Shown here piece after piece: positions 50,665-57,947 of a DNA stretch of 64,000 bases; positions within the stretch are counted from its first letter, which is position 1; each line of letters starts with the position of its first letter. The stretch is from Arthrobacter sp. CDRTa11 (GTDB lineage: Bacteria; Actinomycetota; Actinomycetes; Actinomycetales; Micrococcaceae). Where the stretch lies: positions 1,612,001-1,676,000 of the forward strand of contig NZ_CP044532.1 in assembly GCF_026427775.1 (NCBI RefSeq), in the 5' to 3' direction. The translations under genes were made by a program, and so were the position numbers. The notes beneath the pieces are model-generated. The model saw only the letters and a program-made list of their open reading frames with translations. It was not told the origin of the DNA and ran no database searches.

Positions 50665-51572
50665 TGGTCTGGGTAGCTGTCCTGCTCGCGGTGCTTGGCG
50701 CTTTTTTCCTTGCCCTCGGAGCCCAAAAACAGGGGAGTGCTGTCAAGGCCGATACAGGCGGCCTGGCGCTGAGCTCCAACGGTTTTCTTCGCCTGCTGCG
50801 CAATCCGCGGTGGATGTTGGGCCTGCTCCTGTTGTGCACCGGAATGGGCATGAACGCGATTGCCCTGGTGTCCGCGCCGCTGACGGTTGTCCAGCCGATC
50901 GGCGCCATTGCCCTGGTCATCACCACCGTTGTCAACGCCAGGGACCAGGACCTGACGATTAACCGGGCCACGGTGGTAGCTATCGCGGGCTGCGTCACGG
51001 GGTCCGCCCTCTTTGTGCTCCTTGCCGTGAATGCGACCCAGGAAAACCATCACGTCGGCCAGGCGGACGAGCTCACCATTGTGCTCCTACTGGCACTGGC
51101 GGTGGGTCTGTTTGGCACGCTTGCGGTGATGTTCAGGCACCGGATGAGTGCCTTCATCTACATTATTGGGGCCGGCGTCCTGTTCGGCTTTGTGGCTGTG
51201 CTGACACGGATTATCGGCAAGCACCTCCTGGACCCCAACGGCCTGGCACTGCTAAATGTCCAGTGGTATTCGGTGGTGGCCATCGCGGCGGCCGGCGGGC
51301 TTGGTTCCTGGTTTGTGCAGAACGCCTACTCCGGCGGACCGCCGGACCTGGTCATTGCCGGGCTCACTGTCATCGATCCGATTGTGGGCATCGCCATAGG
51401 CATCGTTATCCTCGGCGAACTGCGTCCGGACGTCCATGCCGTGACGGCAATTGCGATGGCCGCTGCTGCTTCGCTTGCTATCGTTGGGGTAATCGCCCTT
51501 TCCAGGCACCATCCCGAGGTCACCAAGCGCAGGAAAGACGCGCGGAAGACCGTGGGCAGGGCGTCCCGCTAG
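50664..51572 (+). CDS. DMT/EamA-like membrane transporter
   Basis: A 302-residue protein with about nine hydrophobic helices in a drug/metabolite-transporter arrangement (NAIALVSAPLTVVQPIGAIAL in the first half, DLVIAGLTVIDPIVGIAIG in the second). The substrate is unknown. It also resembles NIPA-type Mg2+ transporters in general layout. Coupled to the phosphatidyltransferase gene by a TGATG overlap. The last 20 residues are basic. Confidence 0.83.
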   Translation: MVWVAVLLAVLGAFFLALGAQKQGSAVKADTGGLALSSNGFLRLLRNPRWMLGLLLLCTGMGMNAIALVSAPLTVVQPIGAIALVITTVVNARDQDLTINRATVVAIAGCVTGSALFVLLAVNATQENHHVGQADELTIVLLLALAVGLFGTLAVMFRHRMSAFIYIIGAGVLFGFVAVLTRIIGKHLLDPNGLALLNVQWYSVVAIAAAGGLGSWFVQNAYSGGPPDLVIAGLTVIDPIVGIAIGIVILGELRPDVHAVTAIAMAAAASLAIVGVIALSRHHPEVTKRRKDARKTVGRASR

Positions 51573-51584
51573 CCGAAGTCCCCT

Positions 51585-51686
51585 CAACGCCGATCCACAC
51601 GCCCGATTTTTCCACCGATTCAACCCGTACCAAGCCGATTTATGCCGGTATTTGCCAGACCGATTTTCACTCTGCCGATTTTCACT
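51585..51686 (+). repeat. Degenerate CCGATTTT repeats after the transporter gene
   Basis: CCGAT(T) recurs six times at irregular spacing (for example CCGATTTTTCCACCGATTC and GACCGATTTTCACTCTGCC). No hairpin or reading frame is seen. It resembles the other gene-end repeats in this window in location. Confidence 0.4.
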
Positions 51687-51767
51687 AAGAGGCCCGGCCA
51701 CCGTGCCAGCGGCCAACCGGTGCTGCAGCGTCAGCTGACAGTGCCGTGACCATCAGGAGCTCTCCAC

Positions 51768-52964
51768 GTGACAACGCCCGCTGACCAGCCACCCCTGACT
51801 ATCCTGATTGCCGCGGATACGTATCCGCCGCACATCAACGGAGCCGCCACCTTCGGCTATCGCCTGGCCAAGGGTATGACCGGGCGCGGGCACAACGTGC
51901 ACGTACTGGCCTGCCGCGCCGACGACGGTAAGAGCTTCACGGAGTTCCGGTCCGAGGCCACGGTGCACCGGCTTCGGTCCCACGGCGTGTGGACCCATGA
52001 GTACTTCCGCATCTGTTTCCCGTGGGAAATCAAGAAGGAAATCAGCCTCCTGTTCGACCGGATCAAGCCGGACGTGGTGCACATCCAAAGCCACTACATG
52101 ATCGGCGAGCATGTTCTCTATGAGGCGAAAAAGCGCGGCATACGCATCGTGGCCACCAACCACTTCATGCCGGAGAACCTGAACCCTTTCCTGCCCTTCC
52201 CGCAGTGGTTCAAGGACATCATCGGGCGAATCTCCTGGAAGGACATGGGCAAGGTCATGGGGAAGGCGGACGTCATCACCACGCCCACCCCGCTCGCTGC
52301 GAAGGCAATGCACCAACACGCCTTCCTTCGTAAAGTCCTGCCGCTGTCCAACGGGATTGACTCTTCGGCCTATGAACTGAAGCCGGGGGAGGTCATTGAA
52401 CGCAATCCCTACCCCACAGTGGTGTTTGTTGGACGCCTGGCCGAGGAAAAGCACGTGGATGTGCTGATCAAGGCTGTCTCGAAGACGCCGCCCGAGCTCA
52501 ACGTCCACCTCGAAATCGTGGGCGGCGGCGAGGTCCGCCCGGCGCTTGAGGCATTGGTTGACAGGCTGGGCCTGGGGGAGCGGGTGACGTTCCTGGGGCT
52601 TGCCAGCGACGAGGAACTCCGCGAGACCTACATCAAGGCGGACCTGTTCTGCATGCCCGGCACGGCCGAGCTGCAGTCACTGGTGACCCTGGAGGCGATG
52701 TCCGCGTCAACGCCTGTGTTGCTGGCGGACGCCATGGCCCTCCCGCACCTGGTGCGGGACGGGGAGAACGGCTTCCTGTTTACGCCCAACGACAGCGACG
52801 ACCTCTCGGCCAAGGTCACCAAGATCCTCCAGCTGCCGCCCGAGCAGCTCGCCGCCATGGGCCGGGCCAGCCGCAGGCTGGTGGAACCTCACAGCATGCA
52901 GGGCACTCTGCAAACCTTCGAGGATCTCTACCGGGGTGCCGGTTTCGAGGACAAAGTGGTCTAG
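51768..52964 (+). CDS. Glycosyltransferase family 4
   Basis: A 398-residue GT-B enzyme. The N-terminal acceptor domain begins ILIAADTYPPHINGAATFG and includes DVVHIQSHYMIGEHVL. The C-terminal nucleotide-sugar domain has VVFVGRLAEEKHVDVLI and the E-x7-E motif in GTAELQSLVTLEAMSA, where the usual E of ESFGLVxLEAMA is AELQS. The family includes mannosyltransferases of PIM and glycolipid synthesis (PimB/MgtA-like); the sugar and acceptor are not known. GTG start after CAGGAG. Confidence 0.88.
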   Translation: MTTPADQPPLTILIAADTYPPHINGAATFGYRLAKGMTGRGHNVHVLACRADDGKSFTEFRSEATVHRLRSHGVWTHEYFRICFPWEIKKEISLLFDRIKPDVVHIQSHYMIGEHVLYEAKKRGIRIVATNHFMPENLNPFLPFPQWFKDIIGRISWKDMGKVMGKADVITTPTPLAAKAMHQHAFLRKVLPLSNGIDSSAYELKPGEVIERNPYPTVVFVGRLAEEKHVDVLIKAVSKTPPELNVHLEIVGGGEVRPALEALVDRLGLGERVTFLGLASDEELRETYIKADLFCMPGTAELQSLVTLEAMSASTPVLLADAMALPHLVRDGENGFLFTPNDSDDLSAKVTKILQLPPEQLAAMGRASRRLVEPHSMQGTLQTFEDLYRGAGFEDKVV

Positions 52965-53041
52965 AGGGGTTCCTCTGTTTGCTAGAGTGTTTTTGCCCCG
53001 CGGGCGCTGAAGTCCCCAGGACCAGGCCCCGCCGGGCACAC

Positions 53042-53115
53042 GGGGCTATAGCTCAGCTGGTTAGAGCGCGGGACTCATAATCCTAAGGTCCTCGGTTCAA
53101 GTCCGAGTAGCCCTA
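53042..53115 (+). tRNA. tRNA with CAT anticodon (Ile2-like, or elongator Met)
   Basis: A 74-base tRNA with CTCATAA in the anticodon loop. The acceptor GGGGCTA pairs with TAGCCCT with a G-T at the first position. The GGGGCTATAGCTCAG start is usual for tRNA-Ile, so it is probably a tRNA-Ile2 whose C34 is turned into lysidine by TilS. Elongator Met remains possible. The 3' end lies exactly at the start of the accessory island, so it is a likely attachment site. Confidence 0.88.
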
Positions 53116-53127
53116 CAGCTAGATTCT

Positions 53128-53156
53128 GCGGGTTTCAGCCTGATTCAGGCTTCCGC
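53128..53156 (+). terminator. Possible terminator of the CAT-anticodon tRNA
   Basis: AGCCTG pairs with CAGGCT across ATT (53137-53151), with an outer GCGG/CCGC pair. No T-run follows. It is 12 bases after the tRNA and may be part of the attachment region instead. Confidence 0.4.
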
Positions 53157-53234
53157 GAAATCGACCTGTGTCACTAACTTGTCACTACGGGAAGTTATCC
53201 ACAGGCTAGGCGCCCGTTTTGACCTCACCGTCAG

Positions 53235-53444
53235 GTGCTTTCTGGTTTCTTAGGAGACTCCGCGTTCATCCTCAACCGGCTGGTGGCGCACGCGAAGGCG
53301 TGGATAAACACGATCCGTTCCATTCGCACGAGGGCTTCGGAGCACGACGGTGAGGCATGGGTGAGACTCGCTGAGTACGCCACACGGACGCTAGAAAGCG
53401 CCGCTCGGGAGTCTGGCTCTGCACGGAGCGTTCTGATGCGGTAG
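53235..53444 (+). pseudogene. C-terminal relic of the helical-repeat gene at 55810
   Basis: A 69-codon open frame. Residues about 12-60 align without gaps to residues 73-121 of the intact protein at 55810, with about 23 of 49 identical by my count (LNRLVAH against LNRLIAH, then EAWVRLAEYATRT against EVWTLLHAYATRT at the same distance). The N-terminal half is missing, cut at a TGA and the tRNA-side non-coding region, and no RBS is visible. After its stop, a different frame stays open into the next gene, so the 3' end may also carry a frameshift. Confidence 0.65.
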
Positions 53445-53581
53445 AGCGGCTTCTAAAGGCTAGCCGGAACCCTACGACAACTGGGCGAGTCGCTGCGGAA
53501 GTGCAGCAGGCTGGGACGCCTGACACGGTTCACCATCGCTGTCCGATAAGGTTTCTGGAACGCCGACGGACAAGGGACAGT

Positions 53582-54646
53582 ATGCAGGACCATGATCGAG
53601 TAGCACGATTGGTAAGCACCGCCCTCGATAATTTCGACAACCCCGGTAAATCTCTCGCCTCCCTCGTGCGGCAGGCAGCCCGCATCGCATCATTGCGGCA
53701 GGACTTCGCAGCGCAGTACCGCTTCCAGATAGAATTGCTGGATGTCGCCTCCGGTGCCGCAAAGACCGACCCGACCATTGACGGTATTAACAACAACCTC
53801 ATCACGCTCCTCGGTGTTGAGGACGCGCGGAAGCAGGTGTTGACGGCGTACTACGGCTATGAGCGTGGACGCCGAATGACTGGCACCGAGAACATCAACG
53901 TCATCAGCATCGCCCAGATTGAAGCCAACCTCGCACAGCTCCACAGCGTGTACGCCGAGTACTCCGTGACTGACAAGGGAAGCAGCTACTACGCCCACGA
54001 GGCGGCTATCGCCGCTGACAAGCAGCAAGCCAAGTTGCTCCCAATGATCCAAGCCCACTCGGAGATCGTTGAGCACGTTCGGCAGGACGTACATAGCTAC
54101 CTGTTGCTCACCGAAACCAACCTGCACAGCGGCAAGCCGACCAGCAGCGTTTTCGAACGCGGGCTGGAGTACGTCCGGGCTTCGTTGGCTGAACGCGCTC
54201 CGGCAGCTCTCGAAAAGTTCTCGGCGGCGGAAGCGAGTCTTGCGGCAGGCACTCCCGAGGACCTGTCTCATGCCCTAACCAGCACGCGCCGGATGATCAA
54301 GGCTCTTGCCGACGCGCTCTACCCGGCAACGGGAGAAACAATCGTCGGCGTAGACAAAGTCGAGCGCGCTATGGACGACGAGGCATACCGCAATCGGTTG
54401 ATCCAGTTCGCCAAAGAGAAACTCGGCAAGCGCCTTCAAGGCAAGGTCATGGGTGACGCCCTTGCTAGCTATGGCAAGCGCATCACGAATCTGGACTCTA
54501 TGGCTAGCAAGGGCGTGCACAGCGATGTCACCGCTGCTGAGGCTGAGCAGTGTGTCATTTGGAGCTTCATGCTTGCCGCTGACCTCCTCCGCATTGCAGA
54601 CGGAACGTCGGCAGACTTGGCACCAGTAGGCGCTCCGGGTGAGTGA
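53582..54646 (+). CDS. Uncharacterised helical protein in the defence island
   Basis: A 354-residue protein I cannot assign with confidence. The start is ATG 53582, with AAGGGA ahead; the frame is open further upstream. The N-terminus (SLASLVRQAARIASLRQDF, about 25-43) resembles AbiTii-type N-terminal regions. The C-terminal half (about 245-345) resembles HEPN-like helical domains, with ALTSTRRMIKALADALYP and a final KGVHSDVTAAEAEQC-type helix. An R-x4-6-H RNase motif is not seen. Its stop overlaps the 22-codon relic at 54639 (GTGAGTGA). A role in phage defence is inferred from location only. Confidence 0.6.
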   Translation: MQDHDRVARLVSTALDNFDNPGKSLASLVRQAARIASLRQDFAAQYRFQIELLDVASGAAKTDPTIDGINNNLITLLGVEDARKQVLTAYYGYERGRRMTGTENINVISIAQIEANLAQLHSVYAEYSVTDKGSSYYAHEAAIAADKQQAKLLPMIQAHSEIVEHVRQDVHSYLLLTETNLHSGKPTSSVFERGLEYVRASLAERAPAALEKFSAAEASLAAGTPEDLSHALTSTRRMIKALADALYPATGETIVGVDKVERAMDDEAYRNRLIQFAKEKLGKRLQGKVMGDALASYGKRITNLDSMASKGVHSDVTAAEAEQCVIWSFMLAADLLRIADGTSADLAPVGAPGE

Positions 54647-54707
54647 CTACGACGCCGAGAGCTTCGAAGCAGCAGCCATCGCCGGTGACTGCGAGCTTGC
54701 ACGATGA
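54639..54707 (+). pseudogene. 22-codon N-terminal relic of the helical-repeat gene
   Basis: VSDYDAESFEAAAIAGDCEL lines up with MTGYDAEEFERRAIAGDWKA of the intact protein at 55810; 12 of 22 positions are identical. The DNA shares the 18-base block AGCCATCGCCGGTGACTG (54674-54691 and 55845-55862). The GTG overlaps the upstream stop and the TGA overlaps the next ATG (ATGA). It is thus a truncated copy wedged in frame between two genes. It may now serve only to couple translation. Confidence 0.7.
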
Positions 54708-55324
54708 TTTCCGATTCCATCCCGTGGCGTGAGGAACTCTGGCGTGTAGCCGACAGGCTGGAAAAGAAGTCCAAGCAACAGCGGTGGACCGAGCGGAGCA
54801 GCTTCCTCGTCGAGCGGGACATGATGACGAGTGCCTACGCCATCCGGAGACTCAACGAAGCGCACAAGATTTCTGACGTCTTGGCGAAGACACGGGTGCC
54901 GGTGATCCGATACGCCCGGATCGGAGGCGTGCCAGACATCTGGAATCGGCAGGAATTCTGGGAACACTACGATCTGGAAAACGGACAGGGTGACCAGATC
55001 ACGATTCCGCACCTCTGCAACCAATTGATCCACAGCTTTGTTTGGATCATCAGCGGCAATAAGGACACCGAGCTATTCGACGGCGCGTTCGTCGCCTCAG
55101 AAAACGAACGCCACAAGCATCTGTACTTCCTCCCCGTTGAAAGTCTCATTGATCTTTGCCGGAAGGTTGCTGCTGAGGACATCGGCTCCGTCCAGTACCA
55201 GCGAGGAACCGACGGGATTATGCGGATCGTCAGCGTCAAGGTCATGGAAGACGACTGGCAGGAACCTGATCCCGGCATGCTGATGCTCAGCGCCGAGGCA
55301 CGCGCAAGCTACCGGGAGTCATGA
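54704..55324 (+). CDS. Uncharacterised soluble protein in the defence island
   Basis: A 206-residue protein without a recognised domain. Charged N-terminal helices (about 5-45) are followed by a mixed region with PHLCNQLIHSFVWIISG (about 106-122), which resembles an alpha-helical Cys/His segment, and a C-terminal part with many acidic residues. It overlaps the relic at 54639 (ATGA), so translation is coupled. It ends just inside the convergent gene at 55319. Function unknown. Confidence 0.65.
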   Translation: MISDSIPWREELWRVADRLEKKSKQQRWTERSSFLVERDMMTSAYAIRRLNEAHKISDVLAKTRVPVIRYARIGGVPDIWNRQEFWEHYDLENGQGDQITIPHLCNQLIHSFVWIISGNKDTELFDGAFVASENERHKHLYFLPVESLIDLCRKVAAEDIGSVQYQRGTDGIMRIVSVKVMEDDWQEPDPGMLMLSAEARASYRES

Positions 55325-55753
55325 TCCGCCTTCGAAGTGGGGCGAACACGACTCGCGTGGAGGGAGTTCCGGCAGCAACATCGCATAAGCGTCTCGATGA
55401 GCTTGCGTCCACCGGGTCAGGGCGATGACCTGCTGGGGCTGAAAGGTTTCTTCCAACGGCGACGGACCGAGGGCGACGAACGGCTCCACACCGAACTGGT
55501 GCGAGGTTGCGTCGATCCGAATCCCCGACTCAGACCGAAGCCAATCGTGATTTCCGTTGGCAGACACTCCGTTGACGATATGCCACTTGCCTAACCCTCT
55601 CGCTTGGAGCAGGTTGCCGAGGAAGAACGAAGCGACAGAGCAGCAGTTTGTGGGAAAGAAGTTCATGACCGCCATTGGCGGCTTCCACTCGACCCGGTGA
55701 ACGGCGGCGATGAAGTCCGCCAACAGATGCTCCAAGTTCTCAATCTCGTTCAC
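55319..55753 (-). CDS. Small protein with a transglutaminase/papain-like Cys-His pattern
   Basis: A 144-residue protein on the opposite strand to its neighbours. FPTNCCSVASFFLGNLL (Cys at a helix start) and GNHDWLRSESGIRIDATSH (His then Asp) fit a papain- or transglutaminase-type Cys-His-Asp layout, as in NlpC- or LCP-like folds. The assignment is inferred from pattern only. GTG 55753 has GAGGA upstream. It overlaps the neighbour at 54704 by six bases tail-to-tail. It could be a peptidase, acyltransferase or inactive relative. Confidence 0.6.
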   Translation of the reverse strand: MNEIENLEHLLADFIAAVHRVEWKPPMAVMNFFPTNCCSVASFFLGNLLQARGLGKWHIVNGVSANGNHDWLRSESGIRIDATSHQFGVEPFVALGPSPLEETFQPQQVIALTRWTQAHRDAYAMLLPELPPRESCSPHFEGGS

Positions 55754-55797
55754 TGCGATCCTCAGGCTTCCGTGACGGGTGTATGTCCAGTAAAGCC

Positions 55798-55803
55798 TAG
55801 GCT
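55798..55803 (+). promoter_or_regulatory. Leaderless -10 of the helical-repeat gene
   Basis: TAGGCT ends six bases before the ATG at 55810, with no Shine-Dalgarno sequence between. The same hexamer-to-start distance is seen at 11841, 40339, 44517 and 47316. Transcription would begin at or next to the start codon. Confidence 0.55.
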
Positions 55804-55809
55804 GGCTTC

Positions 55810-56196
55810 ATGACTGGATACGATGCCGAAGAGTTTGAGCGGAGAGCCATCGCCGGTGACTGGAAAGCCGCAATCAGCGTGCTGTCCCGTGCATCACTGA
55901 AACCCGAAGTACTGTCCGTTCTCATGACAGAGGATGCCCACATCGAGGTACGTCTTGCTTTGGCGATGCGTCCAGATGTCACGCCGGAACAGTTGGCATG
56001 GTGCGCTGAAACGGACGATGCGCACATGCTGAATCGGCTCATCGCTCATCCCCGTACGCCGCTCTCCACGATCAAAGGCATCAGGGATCGCTCTGAGGGT
56101 ATGGCAGGTGAAGTCTGGACTCTGCTGCACGCCTACGCCACGAGGACCGCAGAGCGCCGCGTGAGGGAGGCCGGCGGGCTTCACAGGGGTACTTGA
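55810..56196 (+). CDS. Helical-repeat (LRV/HEAT-like) protein, intact copy
   Basis: A 128-residue protein built of short helical repeats: EDAHIEVRLALAMRPDVTPE (about 41-60) is followed by a second unit, ETDDAHMLNRLIAHPRTPLS (67-86). This resembles leucine-rich-repeat-variant or HEAT-type repeats that bind partners. The first 20 residues (MTGYDAEEFERRAIAGDWKA) and the C-terminal EVWTLLHAYATRT recur as relics at 54639 and 53235. The next gene is gajA (131 bases on). Role unknown; a partner or regulator of the neighbouring defence genes is possible. Confidence 0.72.
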   Translation: MTGYDAEEFERRAIAGDWKAAISVLSRASLKPEVLSVLMTEDAHIEVRLALAMRPDVTPEQLAWCAETDDAHMLNRLIAHPRTPLSTIKGIRDRSEGMAGEVWTLLHAYATRTAERRVREAGGLHRGT

Positions 56197-56327
56197 TACC
56201 GGCAAGGCAACTCAAGTCCGTAGCCTTTCAGCATGTCGGGCGGAGGATGGGGGTGCTGCGTTGTCATAATGAGGAGCTGAAGCGTTGGGGCGTCCTTCCT
56301 AGCCCCTGTGTCGTTGACGGGGGACCA

Positions 56328-57947
56328 GTGAAACTAAGCACTTTCAAAATTGAGAATCATAGCCGGTTGGCGGATTGCACTATCGAGGTACGTAAACATC
56401 TCGTAATCGTGGGTCCAAACGACGTTGGGAAGTCTTCGCTACTCCGATGCCTTGACCTACTGCTTGGTGCTTCAACTGCCGCACTCTACGGCAGACTAGA
56501 CGCCACCGATTTTAGGGATAAGTCGCTTCCGTTCGTTGTCGACGCGACCTTGACTGATCTCAAGCCGGACGACTACGCCCTGTTTCCGGATGAGATTTAC
56601 GTCGATCCGGTTACTGGGGAGAGGCACCTGCGAGTGCAGTTGAGCGTGAGCCTTGATTCCGAGGAGACGCTCAGCGCCACGAGAACTGCGCCGGACGGTT
56701 CGACAGGCAGGCAAATGTCACGGGATCAGTTAGCGGGCTTGGGCTGGAAGACAGTAGGCGCAGCGCATTCGACGTCCCGAGACTTCAGAGACGACCGCAA
56801 CACCTCGCTGGACGACATCATTTCCGCGATCGAGCTTGGAGACGAGGAGGCGCAATTTGAGTCGATTGCCGCAGCTTTTCAAGGTCAACTTGATGGCTCC
56901 GCTGTTCTAAGGAAGCTTCGATCACGGTTATCCAATCAGCTCAAGAAGGCGCTCCCTGAAGGCATCGAGCAGGACGACTTAAGTTTCGTTTCGACTGCCA
57001 CGGACGACTTGCTGAGTGACGTCAGACTCCAAATTCGTCGGAAGGGCGAGCTGCGGAACATGACGGAACAGTCAGACGGGGCAAGGGCTCTTTTTGCTAT
57101 CGCGCTGTACGATCTCGTTGCTGAGTCGGCGAATATTGTTGCCATCGACGAACCAGAAATACATCTTCATCCATCCAGCCAACGAAGCCTAGGGCGCTTA
57201 CTCCGCGATGGGGCAAACCAAAAAATCTTGGCAACTCATTCACCGGATATCGTCGGCATCTTTGACGTTGACGACGTCGTTGTCGTTAAGCCCGGTGGCG
57301 TCGTGGTTCAGCCGTCAGCCGGGTTTCTCGACGATGAGGAACGGCTACTTGCACATTGGTGGGTGGCGAATAAGTTAGAGCCCTTAACCTCCAGACGGGT
57401 AGCGCTGGTTGAGGGACCGGCTGATCGGATCATCATTCAGAAGGCAGCGGAGCTGACGGACAGGGACCTCGACCGGTTGGGCGTCGCACTAGTGGAACTG
57501 GGCGGCGCGGGCGATGTGAAGTACGTTCACAAGTTGTTCGGCAGTTCGGGCTTCAACGTGGCGATGTCGATCCTGATTGATCGCGATGCAGTAAGCGAGA
57601 CTGAAACTCACCTAGGTTTGACAGAATCTGAGTTCGCGTCGAACTCAGTATTCGTGTCAGAGGCGGACTTAGAGGACGAGTACACTTCCGCACTTGGTCA
57701 CATCGAACTCTTTGCGGCTTTGGAGTCTTCCAAGCTATTCACAAAGAACGAGCTGAGGAACTGTACGCGGTCGGGGACAGGCGGAACAGTTCTCCCCGCT
57801 GACGTCGCCGCGTTTTGCAGGTTCAAATCAAGTTACAAGGTCCGAGCTGCCTTGGTCGCGGCAAGCATTATGGATGAGGCGTCGGCGCGAAAAGTGGGCA
57901 GCGTTGATGCATTGCTGTCCGACGTGATGGAGCGCTCAGAATGGTAG
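56328..57947 (+). CDS. gajA: Gabija GajA: OLD-family ATPase-TOPRIM endonuclease
   Basis: A 539-residue protein. The N-terminal ABC-type ATPase has Walker A GPNDVGKSS (29-37), a signature-like QSDGARALFAIAL and Walker B VAIDEPEIHLH (D274-E275), then the switch histidine in LATHSPDIV. The C-terminal TOPRIM nuclease has Glu362 in LVEGPAD and D418/D420 in LIDRDA. Length and order fit GajA, which nicks DNA when nucleotides fall during phage attack. GTG 56328 is preceded by GGGGGA. The stop overlaps gajB by seven bases, the usual gajA-gajB arrangement. Confidence 0.88.
   Translation: MKLSTFKIENHSRLADCTIEVRKHLVIVGPNDVGKSSLLRCLDLLLGASTAALYGRLDATDFRDKSLPFVVDATLTDLKPDDYALFPDEIYVDPVTGERHLRVQLSVSLDSEETLSATRTAPDGSTGRQMSRDQLAGLGWKTVGAAHSTSRDFRDDRNTSLDDIISAIELGDEEAQFESIAAAFQGQLDGSAVLRKLRSRLSNQLKKALPEGIEQDDLSFVSTATDDLLSDVRLQIRRKGELRNMTEQSDGARALFAIALYDLVAESANIVAIDEPEIHLHPSSQRSLGRLLRDGANQKILATHSPDIVGIFDVDDVVVVKPGGVVVQPSAGFLDDEERLLAHWWVANKLEPLTSRRVALVEGPADRIIIQKAAELTDRDLDRLGVALVELGGAGDVKYVHKLFGSSGFNVAMSILIDRDAVSETETHLGLTESEFASNSVFVSEADLEDEYTSALGHIELFAALESSKLFTKNELRNCTRSGTGGTVLPADVAAFCRFKSSYKVRAALVAASIMDEASARKVGSVDALLSDVMERSEW

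Noticed and set aside
53195..53203. TTATCCACA DnaA box near the tRNA as part of a replication origin
   Set aside because: Only one box is present, with no cluster, AT-rich unwinding region or replication gene.
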